DNA of 64,000 bases from Branchiostoma floridae (Eukaryota; Chordata; Leptocardii; Amphioxiformes; Branchiostomatidae). Positions 54,664-64,000 of the stretch are shown piece after piece (positions within the stretch are counted from its first letter, which is position 1; the number at the start of each line of letters is the position of its first letter). The stretch lies in NCBI RefSeq assembly GCF_000003815.2, contig NC_049980.1:3351431-3415430 (forward strand), given 5' to 3'. Made by a program: the position numbers and the translations under genes. The notes under the pieces were generated by a model. The model had not been told where the DNA came from. It did no database searches and saw only the letters and a program-made list of their open reading frames with translations.

Positions 54664-55127
54664 GCCACGTTGATTTGATTATATGGATGACATATGCGCT
54701 TGCACCAATTTTCGGCCATTTCCAAAAAAAATAAATAAATATTCGACCACACAATAAATTGTGCAAAGCAGCTGTAAAATGAGCACAAATGTTCCGTAGA
54801 TTGAAAAAAAAGTATCAGAAAACAGATAACTAATGCCATATATAGAATGCCAAAATGAATCTAAAGTCAAAGAATAAGATGTGAAAGGACGGAAAGAAAA
54901 AAAATCTATTGTTGGTTGGGGGAGGTACCAGTACAGAAAATTCAGGTCCAGAGGATCATGGTATACCATACTATGTGTGTTTAGTCCTATGTTCAACCTT
55001 CCTGGCCACTTTGATTTCATACTGAAGGCAACTTTTTTTGGGGCCAATTTTTTTTTTTTATTCGCTCGCTCGCATGGGTTTTGGAGTTCCCGGAGGATGT
55101 CATCCATATAATCAAATCAACATGGCC
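54664..55127 (-). mobile_element. Harbinger-like MITE, second subfamily, copy 3 (inverted)
   Basis: Reverse-complement copy of 6565-7073 with TTA on both flanks, downstream of the AKAP-like gene. Confidence 0.82.
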
Positions 55128-55377
55128 TTAGTAAGTTAAAATCATGCAAAAATGTAAGGAGTGGCTCTAATCTAATTTTAGATTATCATTTGATATATGT
55201 ATTAATTAATCTCTAACTTTGAAGTTCATCTGTGTTGGTAGAAGTCATTCTGCATCAAGATTTAACTGTAGTTTCCAAAATTGGACTTCTTACCAACTGC
55301 AAGGAATGAGCTGCATCTTTGACATCAAGTTATGCAGATAGGTATGAAAACCTATGTGCATCAGGTCTTTACAACTA

Positions 55378-55592
55378 CTGTAAATGCATTTAACTTTGCG
55401 GGGATTTAATTTCATGGTAGCGGGAAAAGGGGCTTTTCGCAGTGGTTTTAAATTTAACTTTGCGGTATCACCATGCACTGTAATCTCTTACTGCCATGAT
55501 AAAATGTTCGCGGTGGTTTTCAATTCACGGCGAAGTGTCCACCCTGAAAACCATGAACATGAAACCACCACAAAGATTTATGCATTTTACAG
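55378..55592 (+). mobile_element. TA-targeting MITE, copy 2
   Basis: Ends ctgtaaatgcattt and tgcattttacag, TA on both sides; interior ttcgcggtgg words as in 14857-15064. Confidence 0.8.
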
Positions 55593-56021
55593 TATTCCTT
55601 AACACAGAGGCAGGGAGCAAGTTAGAGTTTGTACAAATTATGGTCCACTGCTCACAGAGTCAGGTTTCTGTCTGCATAATGTGATGTCACAGAATGGGTC
55701 AGGTGTATACTATATCTTGAAGAAAGCCCACATGTGCATGTACAATGTACGCTTGTACATTGTAGTTGTACTGAATTTGTTCTTGTCCTTCTCACAACAT
55801 TCATAAAGTAGCAAGCGGACACGAAAACAGATGTCTGGAAGAAAAACTTGAACTCAAGTTTGTTACACTCACTTCACATAACTGGGTGTATGAAGGTACA
55901 AACTGACCAAGTAGAGACAGTTAGTTGGAAGAGATACCTTACCCTCTCAGAGAGCAGGCTTTCTTTGTAAAGTCAAATATACCACTTTTAAATTACAGAA
56001 AGCAGAAGCTATTACATTCAA

Positions 56022-56290
56022 CTGTGGGGTGTCCCTGTGGCTCAACTGGTAGCAGCCTCACCATTGAACTAATGGTTCCAACTATTGAGTAATTGGTGGG
56101 AGACCCCGGTTTCAGTTCCAGGGTTAAGACATATTGGTTGGGGCTGCATTTCTTAAGAAAGGGATGTAAAATGCCACCTCGAGCACCTTAAAGGGAAAGC
56201 AACCCCTCACTGCTACAGAATCAGCATACCAATGGTGAACATCAATTAACTGCATGATAAAGGCCAACTCTGTTCTGGGAGGCAAGAGAC
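56022..56290 (+). mobile_element. tRNA-derived SINE, related copy
   Basis: Head gtccctgtggctcaactggt with A-box-like core, B-box-like ggtttcagttcc, body ggctgcatttcttaag and gggatgtaaaatgcc. Confidence 0.6.
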
Positions 56291-56967
56291 ATTCGTAAAT
56301 ACCTTAGTAATGAAGTTTATGTTGTTCATTTCTGTTACTTTGCATTGCTGCAAATCTACACTCAGCTGCTGCATTAAAAGTTCTGATGAAACTCCAGTCC
56401 TACTTGTGTGGCCTTTTCTTGCAGATATCAGTTAATGAGGTGTCTGGAAAAGGCTAAGTGTTTGCCAAGGAAGACATGTCAACATGCTTTACCCTAATAT
56501 AGTAAAGGAACAGGCCGCAGGTCAAAGCTTTGGCAGTTGTTTGACATCTTTTAAGGCATTTTTATCTGGGTTTCTCTGCAATGTATATCTGGTTTTATTT
56601 TGTTTGGCAGCCAAGCAGTGAACAAAAAAGAAATCGACAAAAATGCCTAAATAGAGCCTATAGTAACCTCCTCTTAATTGTACAGCAGGTCTTTAAAGTC
56701 ATTTTTGGCTGTCGGTCTTATATTTCTGCAATGCAATTTCTGTATAACGTCCCTCCCAATTGTGCTTATCTCTGGGGGAGTGAAGTCTGCTATCTCTGAT
56801 CGTCTCTTCTCAACTCCTTAATTTAACAACACTTTTACAAAAGCAGTGTTAGTCTGTGCAATTGTCAAGTCAGTAATGCGTCTTGGAAAAGACTGGTCAT
56901 GAGTTCGATCCCTGGCTGAGAATTATAAAATGGTACATCCTGCTGTCTCTGCTTAGCAATCAGCATT

Positions 56968-57489
56968 TAAAGGGGCATTCCACTCCAGAAAGGGGTGGTG
57001 TTTTCCAGTAATGTGTCAGTGAATACATAATCAGCCGAATTTTGTGGAATTCACCTTGGGATGAATTGCGCGATGTGTGTTTTGTAAAACAATATGGCAC
57101 TCACTAAACCCATACAGACCCTACCTATGCATTTCCCATATGCATAGACACTTTGTTTATCGTGCATATTTTCGGAATGAGGATCGCTAAGCACACCGAG
57201 AAGGCAAATTGCTCATAAGATAGCAAAGAACACATAACAAGACGAGATTTCTTAGCGATCCTGAAATTAGTTTTGTAACCTTACTTAAAAGTTTTGCATT
57301 GTATTCAGCCAAAGGATTAATTCAATTAGAGGGTACATGGGGAGTTTTGTAGAAGACTGAATGTTTTTGAGGGACGTGGAACAAATGGGTACTTTATCGT
57401 ATAATATGAAGTAGTATGCATTTATTACTTCCTAAAATCAATATCTATCGGAAAATAACACTCCCGTGTGGAGTGGAATGCCCCTTTAA
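56968..57489 (+). mobile_element. TTAA-targeting (piggyBac-like) MITE, copy 2 (empty of the nested element)
   Basis: Same ends and TTAA duplications as 14481-15220; closely similar through gcgcgatgtgtgt, tagcaaagaacaca and gacgagatttctta. Confidence 0.85.
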
Positions 57490-58306
57490 CAAAGTATGGA
57501 AGTTGAACACACACCACTACCAGTGGTCTAGCCCCCCTGCTGTGGTGATTGCACAAAATTGTGTGGCCAAAGGTCCAGTGGAACGGAGATGGATGCTGCC
57601 CTATTTGGTGTAGGAAGGCCTTAAGTAACTGTTTTAAGATCATCTTTTCATAGGTTCATAATTTATACAGTAGTAGTTTCTCGTGTCAACCACACTAGTT
57701 GGAATAATAGTGAACAAGCTTTATTATTCATCTTTTTTTGTAACAAAATATGACATTAGACCTACATTTTTCAGCTGGAAGAAAAGATGACTTTACTATC
57801 AGGCAGTGTACTGTGCTCCTTGAAGTATTCTTGGCTACTCTCTGCTTCCTCAAAATCATTCAAGGAAAAAAAATAGTTCTACATCAGTCCATCATTCCAT
57901 TTTAACAAGTTTTAAACACTAAGTACTTTCTACTAAAAGTATCTCAAATGCATGTTATAGTATTCCAGTATCAAGTTTTGTCAGGCATGTACAAAATCTA
58001 GCTTAACTATAAACACATTGTAAAATATTCAAATGACATTGCGAATTAACAGATATAACTCAATAACATACCAAGCACATTTGCATATGGTAAGGACCCT
58101 TCAACCTATAACTTTTTTAAATCTGAGAATTCTTCCTTTTTGCAAAATAATACATACCTAGGTAATACTGCTATGAAACATTATGTACATGTGACATTGT
58201 ACATCAGGAATATGCACAACAGAAAAATATTGCTAATAGTAATAGACCTGGTTTTCAAGGTTTTTATGATTTTCCATCTTTCTGAGTACTGGGATGTTTG
58301 ATATCA

Positions 58307-61300
58307 CTAGTCATTTGAACTTGACCTCTTTGAACGGATGAATGCCATGCCGTGTGTTCTCATGTGAGTCTTCAGTGCTGAGTCGGAATCAAACCTTTTG
58401 AAACACACGCTACATTCGTTGTGCGGATTTGCGACGCCATTGACGCCGCCGTCTTGCTGGGAGTTGGCCTTCTCCGCGTAGGCGACCATTTCTGACAGGA
58501 CGCTGGTCAGCTCGTCCTGGTCGCGGTACTCGTGCTGGACGAACAGGTGGTTCCGTAACGCTTCCTCCGAGCGAAAGCTGGTGGAACACTCCATGCACTG
58601 CATGGATGTGTGGTTCAGTCTGTGCTGCGGGAAGTGCTGTAAAAACTCCTCTTTTACTTCTGTGGTAAACTCGCACTTGGCGCAATGGAATCCCATCTTC
58701 GCTCGTTTCGGCCTCTTCGCCGCCCCGCCCTGCTGCCCGCCGTTTTTCCGACGCTTCTCGTTTCGTGTCGAAGCGTCCTGGTCCGGCGACACGGGCTGCT
58801 TTGGGTCGGGCATCTGAGTGAAGTCGATGTCCTCGCTAGCGATGCCGTGGAAGGAGACGATGTGTTTCTCCAGCATGATCCGCTTGCTGTACGACATGGG
58901 CTTCTCTTTGCAGTACCAGCAGCGATACACGCGCTTCATCCCCTGGTGGTTGATCCGGACGTGTCGCTTCATGCTGTGCACGCTCTCAAACGTGCGGTTA
59001 CACATCGAACAGGGATACTTCTTGGCCGCGGGGTGCTCCTTCGCCATGTGAGCATGCAGGAGGTTCAACTTTACGAAAGACGTTTTGCATTCGGAGCAGT
59101 TGTGGACGGTGGTACCCTTCGTATGGGACTGCAGATGCTGTGCCAGCAGCTCCTGACTCGCTAGCTGCCTTCCACACTCCAGACACGTGAAGACGCCTTG
59201 CTTCTCATGAAACTTCATATGCTTCACCAAGTTGCTTTCGGTCTTAGCGACGTACGAACACAGACTGCACTGGTGTTTCTTGCCGCTTCTGTCGTTGCTT
59301 GCCAAGTTGTTGTCTTCCTGCTGCCGGCATTCGTGATCGAGCAACTGCTGCGCCGATCCGAACTTCTGATGGCACTGGGTGCACGTGTGGGCGGTGAGGT
59401 TAGCGTATGCGCTGTGTGCCGTCTTCTTGTGGCTCTCCATGTCTATTAGCGAGGGAAACGATGCCTTGCAGAGGTCGCACAAGATGATGTTGTCCGACAT
59501 GTCCACCACGTGGCCTGTCTGCATGTGCTGCAAGAACGTTTCCTTCGAATCGAACGACTTGTGGCACTCCAGACAGCGGAAGTGGCTGACAATGTGGTTG
59601 CTCTTGTCGTTAATGTGTGTATCTAAATGGGTGGACAGCAGAGTAGTTTGAGTAAAGACCGTGTCACACAATGGACACTTGTAGATAGACCTGTATCCGG
59701 CCACCTGGTTTCCGTGTGTGTTCAGTATGTGGACCCTAATGTTGGGGATGGCCTTGAACGCCATGGGACAGATGGGGCACTTGAAGAACTGCTCGGCATG
59801 CGCGCTCTGCACGTGGGCTTTCAGGAGGTTTACGTGGTCGTACACCGCTGCACAGTGTGTGCACTTGTAACCTTTCGAACGTGCGTAATGGTGGCACGCC
59901 GTGCGGAGATGTTTCAGAAACACGCCCCGCCCGCCCTTCTCCCATTTCCCGCATTCGGGACACGTGTACGGGGCTAGGTTCTTGTGAATGCGCTGGTGGG
60001 CCCACAGCATGCACTTGTTTGGGAAGAAAACCCCGCACAGGGGACACACCGAGGGAGACTTCAAATCAGAGGTGTTCCTCTGGAAGTGGATCTCCAGCGA
60101 GCCGACGCTGTTAACGATGATGCGACACTCGGTGCACGACACGGCTCCCGGCTGCGAACCCATAACCAGTTGCTGAAGGCTCGGCGAGGGCCTGGTTTGA
60201 GATGCAGAAACAGAGCTGGTAACAGCCGTCTGTACAGTCTGGACTGTGGTTTTTTGAACGGTGGAGGTACCACTAACAGTGGAGACAACAGTCTGACCTA
60301 TAGAGGTGTGGACATCTGGCGGTGCACTGGGTTTGCCTGTCCCAAGTTCATCAGCTCCTTTAGCAATGGCGTGACGATGGCCGAGGCCAGGTTCATCTTT
60401 TTCCCGCGGTTCATGTGTAGGCGGGAGTGGGACAGGAGCGCGCACTTGTTCTGGAAAAGCATGCTCTTCATGCAGATGTTACAGTTGATGGTGATCATGA
60501 TGCTTCTGCGCTGGATGTGGTGTAAGAGGCTGGTGTACAGCAGGAAGGTGTCCCCACACTCCATGCACTTGTGCCCGTTCTTCGGGACCGAGAAGTTGTA
60601 CTTGGCGGGGACGTTCAGGTTGGGGCTGTATGTGGAGACGGGGTTCGGCTTGTTGAGGATGGACGCGATGCCCAGGTTGGTCACCGTGTGTACGGTGGTA
60701 CCACTGAGAGTCGTTCGAGAGGACGCATTTGCCGGTGCCACTTGGGTGACCACCCTGGTGGCGACTTGACCTGGCGACTCAACTGTCGATGGACTGGAGG
60801 CAATGGAAGTTTTTGTCCCCTGCGGTTGGGCCAGGTGTATCTGACCCATTGCAGCGCTGCTTAGAGTTCTGACAATGGGAACGACGCTGCTGCTACTGGT
60901 AGAGTTGGGAATGACGGTCTGTTTCGGAACGGACTGAGCTGTCATGATGGTCCCTTGAGAAGTTCTCAGGGTGGTGATGCGCACCTTTGGAATCGAACCC
61001 TGGCCCGCCGATGCGGCCTCGCTCTCTTTCTTGTCTTTGTCGGCCTGCCTCATGAGTTCTCTCAGCTGCATGGCAGCAATGGAGTTCTGGTTACCTACAG
61101 GAACGCTCTTAGCGGGCTGCTTCTCCCTTTCAGGCTCCTCAGGGAAGTCATCCTCAAATTCACAGTCGTCTTCGAACGTGAACTTAAAGTTCTGTTTACG
61201 AGGTCTCGTGTTGTAAGGCTTGCTAGTACTAGTTTTGGCCTCGTCGACTTGGTCCTTTGCCTTGGCAGCTGTCGGCTCGGGCTTTTCGGTTGGCTTAGGG

Positions 61301-62760
61301 GCGATTTTCTTCACTGTAGGTGGTGTCATAACGTTTGTCTTTTGTTCTGACATGAGAAGGGTTTTAAGTTTACCATCTCCAACGGGTTTAGCTTTGGGTT
61401 GGCTGTTGGTTATCTGTTGTAGTTCTGGTGGGGACACTTTTGTTTCAGTGCTCTTTATACTGTCACATTTTGGTGGAAGCACGTCAATTTTTTCATCATC
61501 TCTAAGGGAGGTAACAAGTTTTTCTATCCTAGAACTGGCAGTTCCTATACTTGAACTTTTGGTAGAAGTCTTTTCTATGTCTGATTCTGGCTTTATATCT
61601 ACTTTTTTGCTGGGAATGCTTGGACTCTTCTCGGTACTAGCTATGTCTGGAGGACTTGGTGATTTGGACTTCTCTTCAGATTTGAGATTATCTAAACCAG
61701 TCTCTGGTTGGGTGGTTAGTTCATCTATCAATGGTTCTGATTGGTTCTGAGTGAGGGCAGACATACGATGTGATTGGTCAGATGGGGAATCAGCAACTGG
61801 CTCTTTTTTAATGGCTACCGAGGGCGCATCAGAGCTAGGCTCTGGTTTGACAGTCGGTATGTGGTACGGTTGTTCTGATTGGTTGCTGACGGGATCGGCC
61901 GTTGCTTCTGATTGGTTGGTGGGGAGGTCGAAGATCGGCTCCAGTGGACTGGGCATGCGATCGGGGCTGGCGTCGGTGCGGATCTCAGGAATGATGTCAC
62001 GTGTTCGCTGTAGCTGGGGCATCGGCTTGACAGGAGTGGTGAGTGTTCCTCCATCCTGAGTGTGAAAAGGGAATAACGTAATGAGAACTCTTACATATTC
62101 TTAAAGCCATAATAGTAGAGTGCTGAATATGCTACCTAAAGATTTGTTTCAATTGTTCGTTTTTATTCATTTTACCAGAGGTGACATATTGCCATTATAT
62201 TGGCATTTTTTAATGTGCCCTGGGGGGTAACCCCAGACATGCTGTACATGTATACACAGATCAAATAAAATACAAAGTAACATTGCAAGAGAAAATTCAC
62301 ATCAACGCATATACTTGTCAATACAAATCATAGCAACTTAGGAATAACCAATACATTTTACGATAAAAAATGTAATATTAACATAATATGACTGAAAAAC
62401 TAGAATGTAGAATGAAATGATAAGGGAAATGAATTTAGGTTTTCTCAGTCAGTGTATGATTACCTTTTGTAGTGATATGACAAATATTATTCTACTTTGA
62501 TTCAAATCTTTTTCCTGTGGACTTTGATTTTAGGTGTACCTATTTTCTCTATCTAAATAAATTGAGTCCAGACGTCTCAGTTTAATTTAAAGCAAATATC
62601 AGGAAGTCCAAACCTGGGAGAGGCTGTCCCCTCGCGGCCCTTCAGCAGGAGTCTCATGGTCTGTCCCGTGCTCGAACGCATCTTTCCCCTCCGTCATGTC
62701 GGGGATGTCAAACGCAGCGAGCAGGTCATCGAAGTCTGGGGTCTTCACATCTGTCGCCAT
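58307..62760 (-). CDS. ZNF592/ZNF687/ZNF532-type C2H2 zinc-finger protein, frameshifted in exon 2
   Basis: Exon 1 is 62760-62614; exon 2 is 62055-58307 (TAG). Exon 1 opens MATDVKTPDFDDLLAAFDIP, the hallmark start of vertebrate ZNF592, ZNF687 and ZNF532, and joins exon 2 in phase 0. Exon 2 first encodes a disordered Ser/Pro/Lys region, then GSIPKVRITTLRTSQG (ZNF532 has PKVRIKTIKTSSG), a first finger (HKCMECGDTFLL) and NKCALLSHSRLH. It then hits a TAG at 60298 and resumes one frame away with about 15 more C2H2 or degenerate fingers. It ends ALKTHMRTHGMAFIRSKRSS, again the family's conserved C-terminus. The vertebrate proteins are nuclear and work with ZMYND8 in a chromatin/transcription complex. 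Amphioxus appears to have one gene where vertebrates have three, so no single vertebrate symbol is given. A minus-strand AATAAA lies near 57719. Confidence 0.92.
60298..60445 (-). other. Overlap of two reading frames in the zinc-finger gene (apparent frameshift)
   Basis: The upstream frame stays family-like to about MNLASAIVTPLLKELMNLG, then stops at 60298. The downstream frame is open from at least 60445 and is family-like from about SIGQTVV on. Moving between them needs one extra base (or loss of two). No GT-AG pair in the interval restores phase with a credible intron length. A sequencing or assembly indel or an allelic frameshift is likeliest. Confidence 0.75.
62056..62613 (-). other. Only intron of the zinc-finger gene
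   Basis: Donor CAG|GTTTGG on the minus strand and acceptor CACACTCAG|GATGG. It contains A/T-rich DNA and, near 62217-62275, a possible repeat tail (tgccctggggggtaacccc). No other feature is seen. Confidence 0.5.
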
Positions 62761-64000
62761 GGTGATGGAAGGGTGTTGTTTTTCTGTAGCAAAATTGATA
62801 GGGAGCAACCTTAACTTTTTTTTATATATATTCATAGGAATATTTATATTCATAGAAATACCAAGTTCTAATGGAATGACCCATATTTGAATACAGCTCT
62901 TCCATTAGTTGCATGCACCTTCTGTCATGAGTTTCAGTGTCAATAATGATGAGAAAAAAAGGGAAAAAACAGTTGTTATACATTTGTTAAGTGCTGAATA
63001 ACCTTTCAGACCTGGATCAAATTTTTTCATACAATGCTGTCTTTATCAACTCCTTTTCTGGTGCATATTTTGTTGGTGCAACTTCCTCTATACTTAAGTT
63101 CATAAGGAACAGTACTTGGAAGTTTGTTTGGGCTGTCTTCCCAGAATCCTACTACTAGAACTACTGGTAGGGAAGTCGATACTTTTGTTGCAAAACACAT
63201 GAGCAGAAGAAATGCTACAGCCTCATGATCACAAAATCTCAACATCTCAACAAAATCTCACGTCATTCTTATGATTCACTTCTTTAACTTACCATCACTA
63301 CAACTTGTACACTTTCCAAGTTACCTTCAAGTTTGCATGGAGCAGGGTTCGACAAGTTTTCGAAAGTTCACTGGCCCTATTGGGTAAGTACATTCATGCT
63401 CAATTCCACTAGCAAGACTAAACTCATGCCCTATACTATAGCGGCCGGCCCTACAATTGCCGCCGCCCTAGGTGGGGAGGGGGGGGCATTAACCCCAGCC
63501 AATGAGAGATTGTGTAAACACATGCTACACTTGCCCGAACAACTATTTTTTTGACTGGCCCAAAATCTAAATATGACATATATTCATTTAGAACTGCTGC
63601 AAAGAATCCTTTTATTATAATTAGTAACAACAGAAATATTCTTTTCAATCAGACTACAGGTACGTTTCCCCACTTTAAATGTCCAATATAATACTGAAAT
63701 ATTCATATATCATTTTCCCTACACGTTTCACCGTACTATATCATACAAACACATCTCAAGCTATATTCTCACTGATCATGAGATGAGAAGTGGAACTTAT
63801 GTATAATTTATAGTCCAAACGATGTTTTAGATCAGTAATAGTCCTCTGTCTTAATGTCACGGTGTGTACTTTTGTACAGTATATAATTATAACAGTATGC
63901 CTGTACTTAGCCCAATAGGGCACGATTGTGAATTATCATATAGCCAGGCGCCGCAGACCAATCAGAAGGCCCCGTTACACGTTGGTTATGACGCCGTAAC
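62761..64000 (-). other. 5' flank of the zinc-finger gene
   Basis: Should include its 5' UTR and promoter, but no TATA box or defined 5' exon can be assigned. It contains the partial MITE at 63343-63580. The last 60 bases include a CCAAT motif. Confidence 0.35.
63343..63580 (+). mobile_element. Partial CAGGG-type MITE, acttgtcc family
   Basis: Begins cagggttcgacaagtttt and shares ccctattggg with 9855-10171. The right end is not recognised. Confidence 0.5.

Larger units (their letters stand above)
53750..58306. other. Between the convergent AKAP-like and zinc-finger genes
   Basis: Holds the 3' ends of both genes (AATAAA at 54108 on plus; near 57719 on minus), three MITEs and one SINE listed separately. 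A small AT-rich palindrome (ttaaaagataaaaagat region) lies just after the stop at 53756-53800. No further gene is seen. Confidence 0.5.

Noticed and set aside
60298-60445. Programmed -1 frameshifting in the zinc-finger gene
   Set aside because: No proper slippery heptamer in the reading frame; the nearest (GGGAAAAAG) is out of register, and the vertebrate relatives need no shift.
58581-62059. Many plus-strand frames over the zinc-finger gene
   Set aside because: Antisense shadows of C2H2 repeats on the minus strand.

Overview
The window is eukaryotic nuclear DNA: intron-split genes with GT-AG boundaries, C2H2 and FERM proteins, and dense small DNA transposons, SINEs and microsatellites. The proteins look like single-copy versions of vertebrate multi-gene families (one gene of the ZNF592/ZNF687/ZNF532 type, one EPB41L4A-type band 4.1 protein, one somatostatin-receptor-like GPCR). 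With the TE-rich introns this suggests an invertebrate chordate, most likely amphioxus (Branchiostoma). The species is inferred, not proven.

Layout. (1) 661-24735, plus strand: 21 coding exons of an EPB41L4A/NBL4-like FERM protein. The 5' part lies left of the window. One exon near the end of the FERM domain cannot be found, and reading frame shows it must have existed. (2) 24736-36587: no convincing gene; probable 3' UTR of gene 1, TG-rich microsatellites, two tandem-repeat blocks, a LINE fragment, MITEs, a 135-bp element with a 9-bp target duplication and a foldback. (3) 36588-37781, minus: intronless GPCR with somatostatin-receptor signatures. (4) 39337-48783, minus: complete seven-exon NDUFS7 (complex I PSST subunit); its introns hold a 20-bp minisatellite and a three-level nest of transposons. 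(5) 50719-53749, plus: a disordered, acidic, unrecognised protein with a helix closely resembling PKA-RII-anchoring helices. (6) 58307-62760, minus: ZNF592/687/532-type zinc-finger protein whose large exon carries an apparent one-base frameshift.

The genes are unrelated in function (cell cortex, neuropeptide signalling, respiration, possible PKA scaffolding, chromatin), so no operon-like system is present. The most distinctive content is mobile DNA. Several element families can be delimited to the base by terminal inverted repeats and target-site duplications of different lengths: 2 bp (TA), 3 bp (TWA), 4 bp (TTAA), 5, 8 and 9 bp. Some are nested, and one has a readable empty site.
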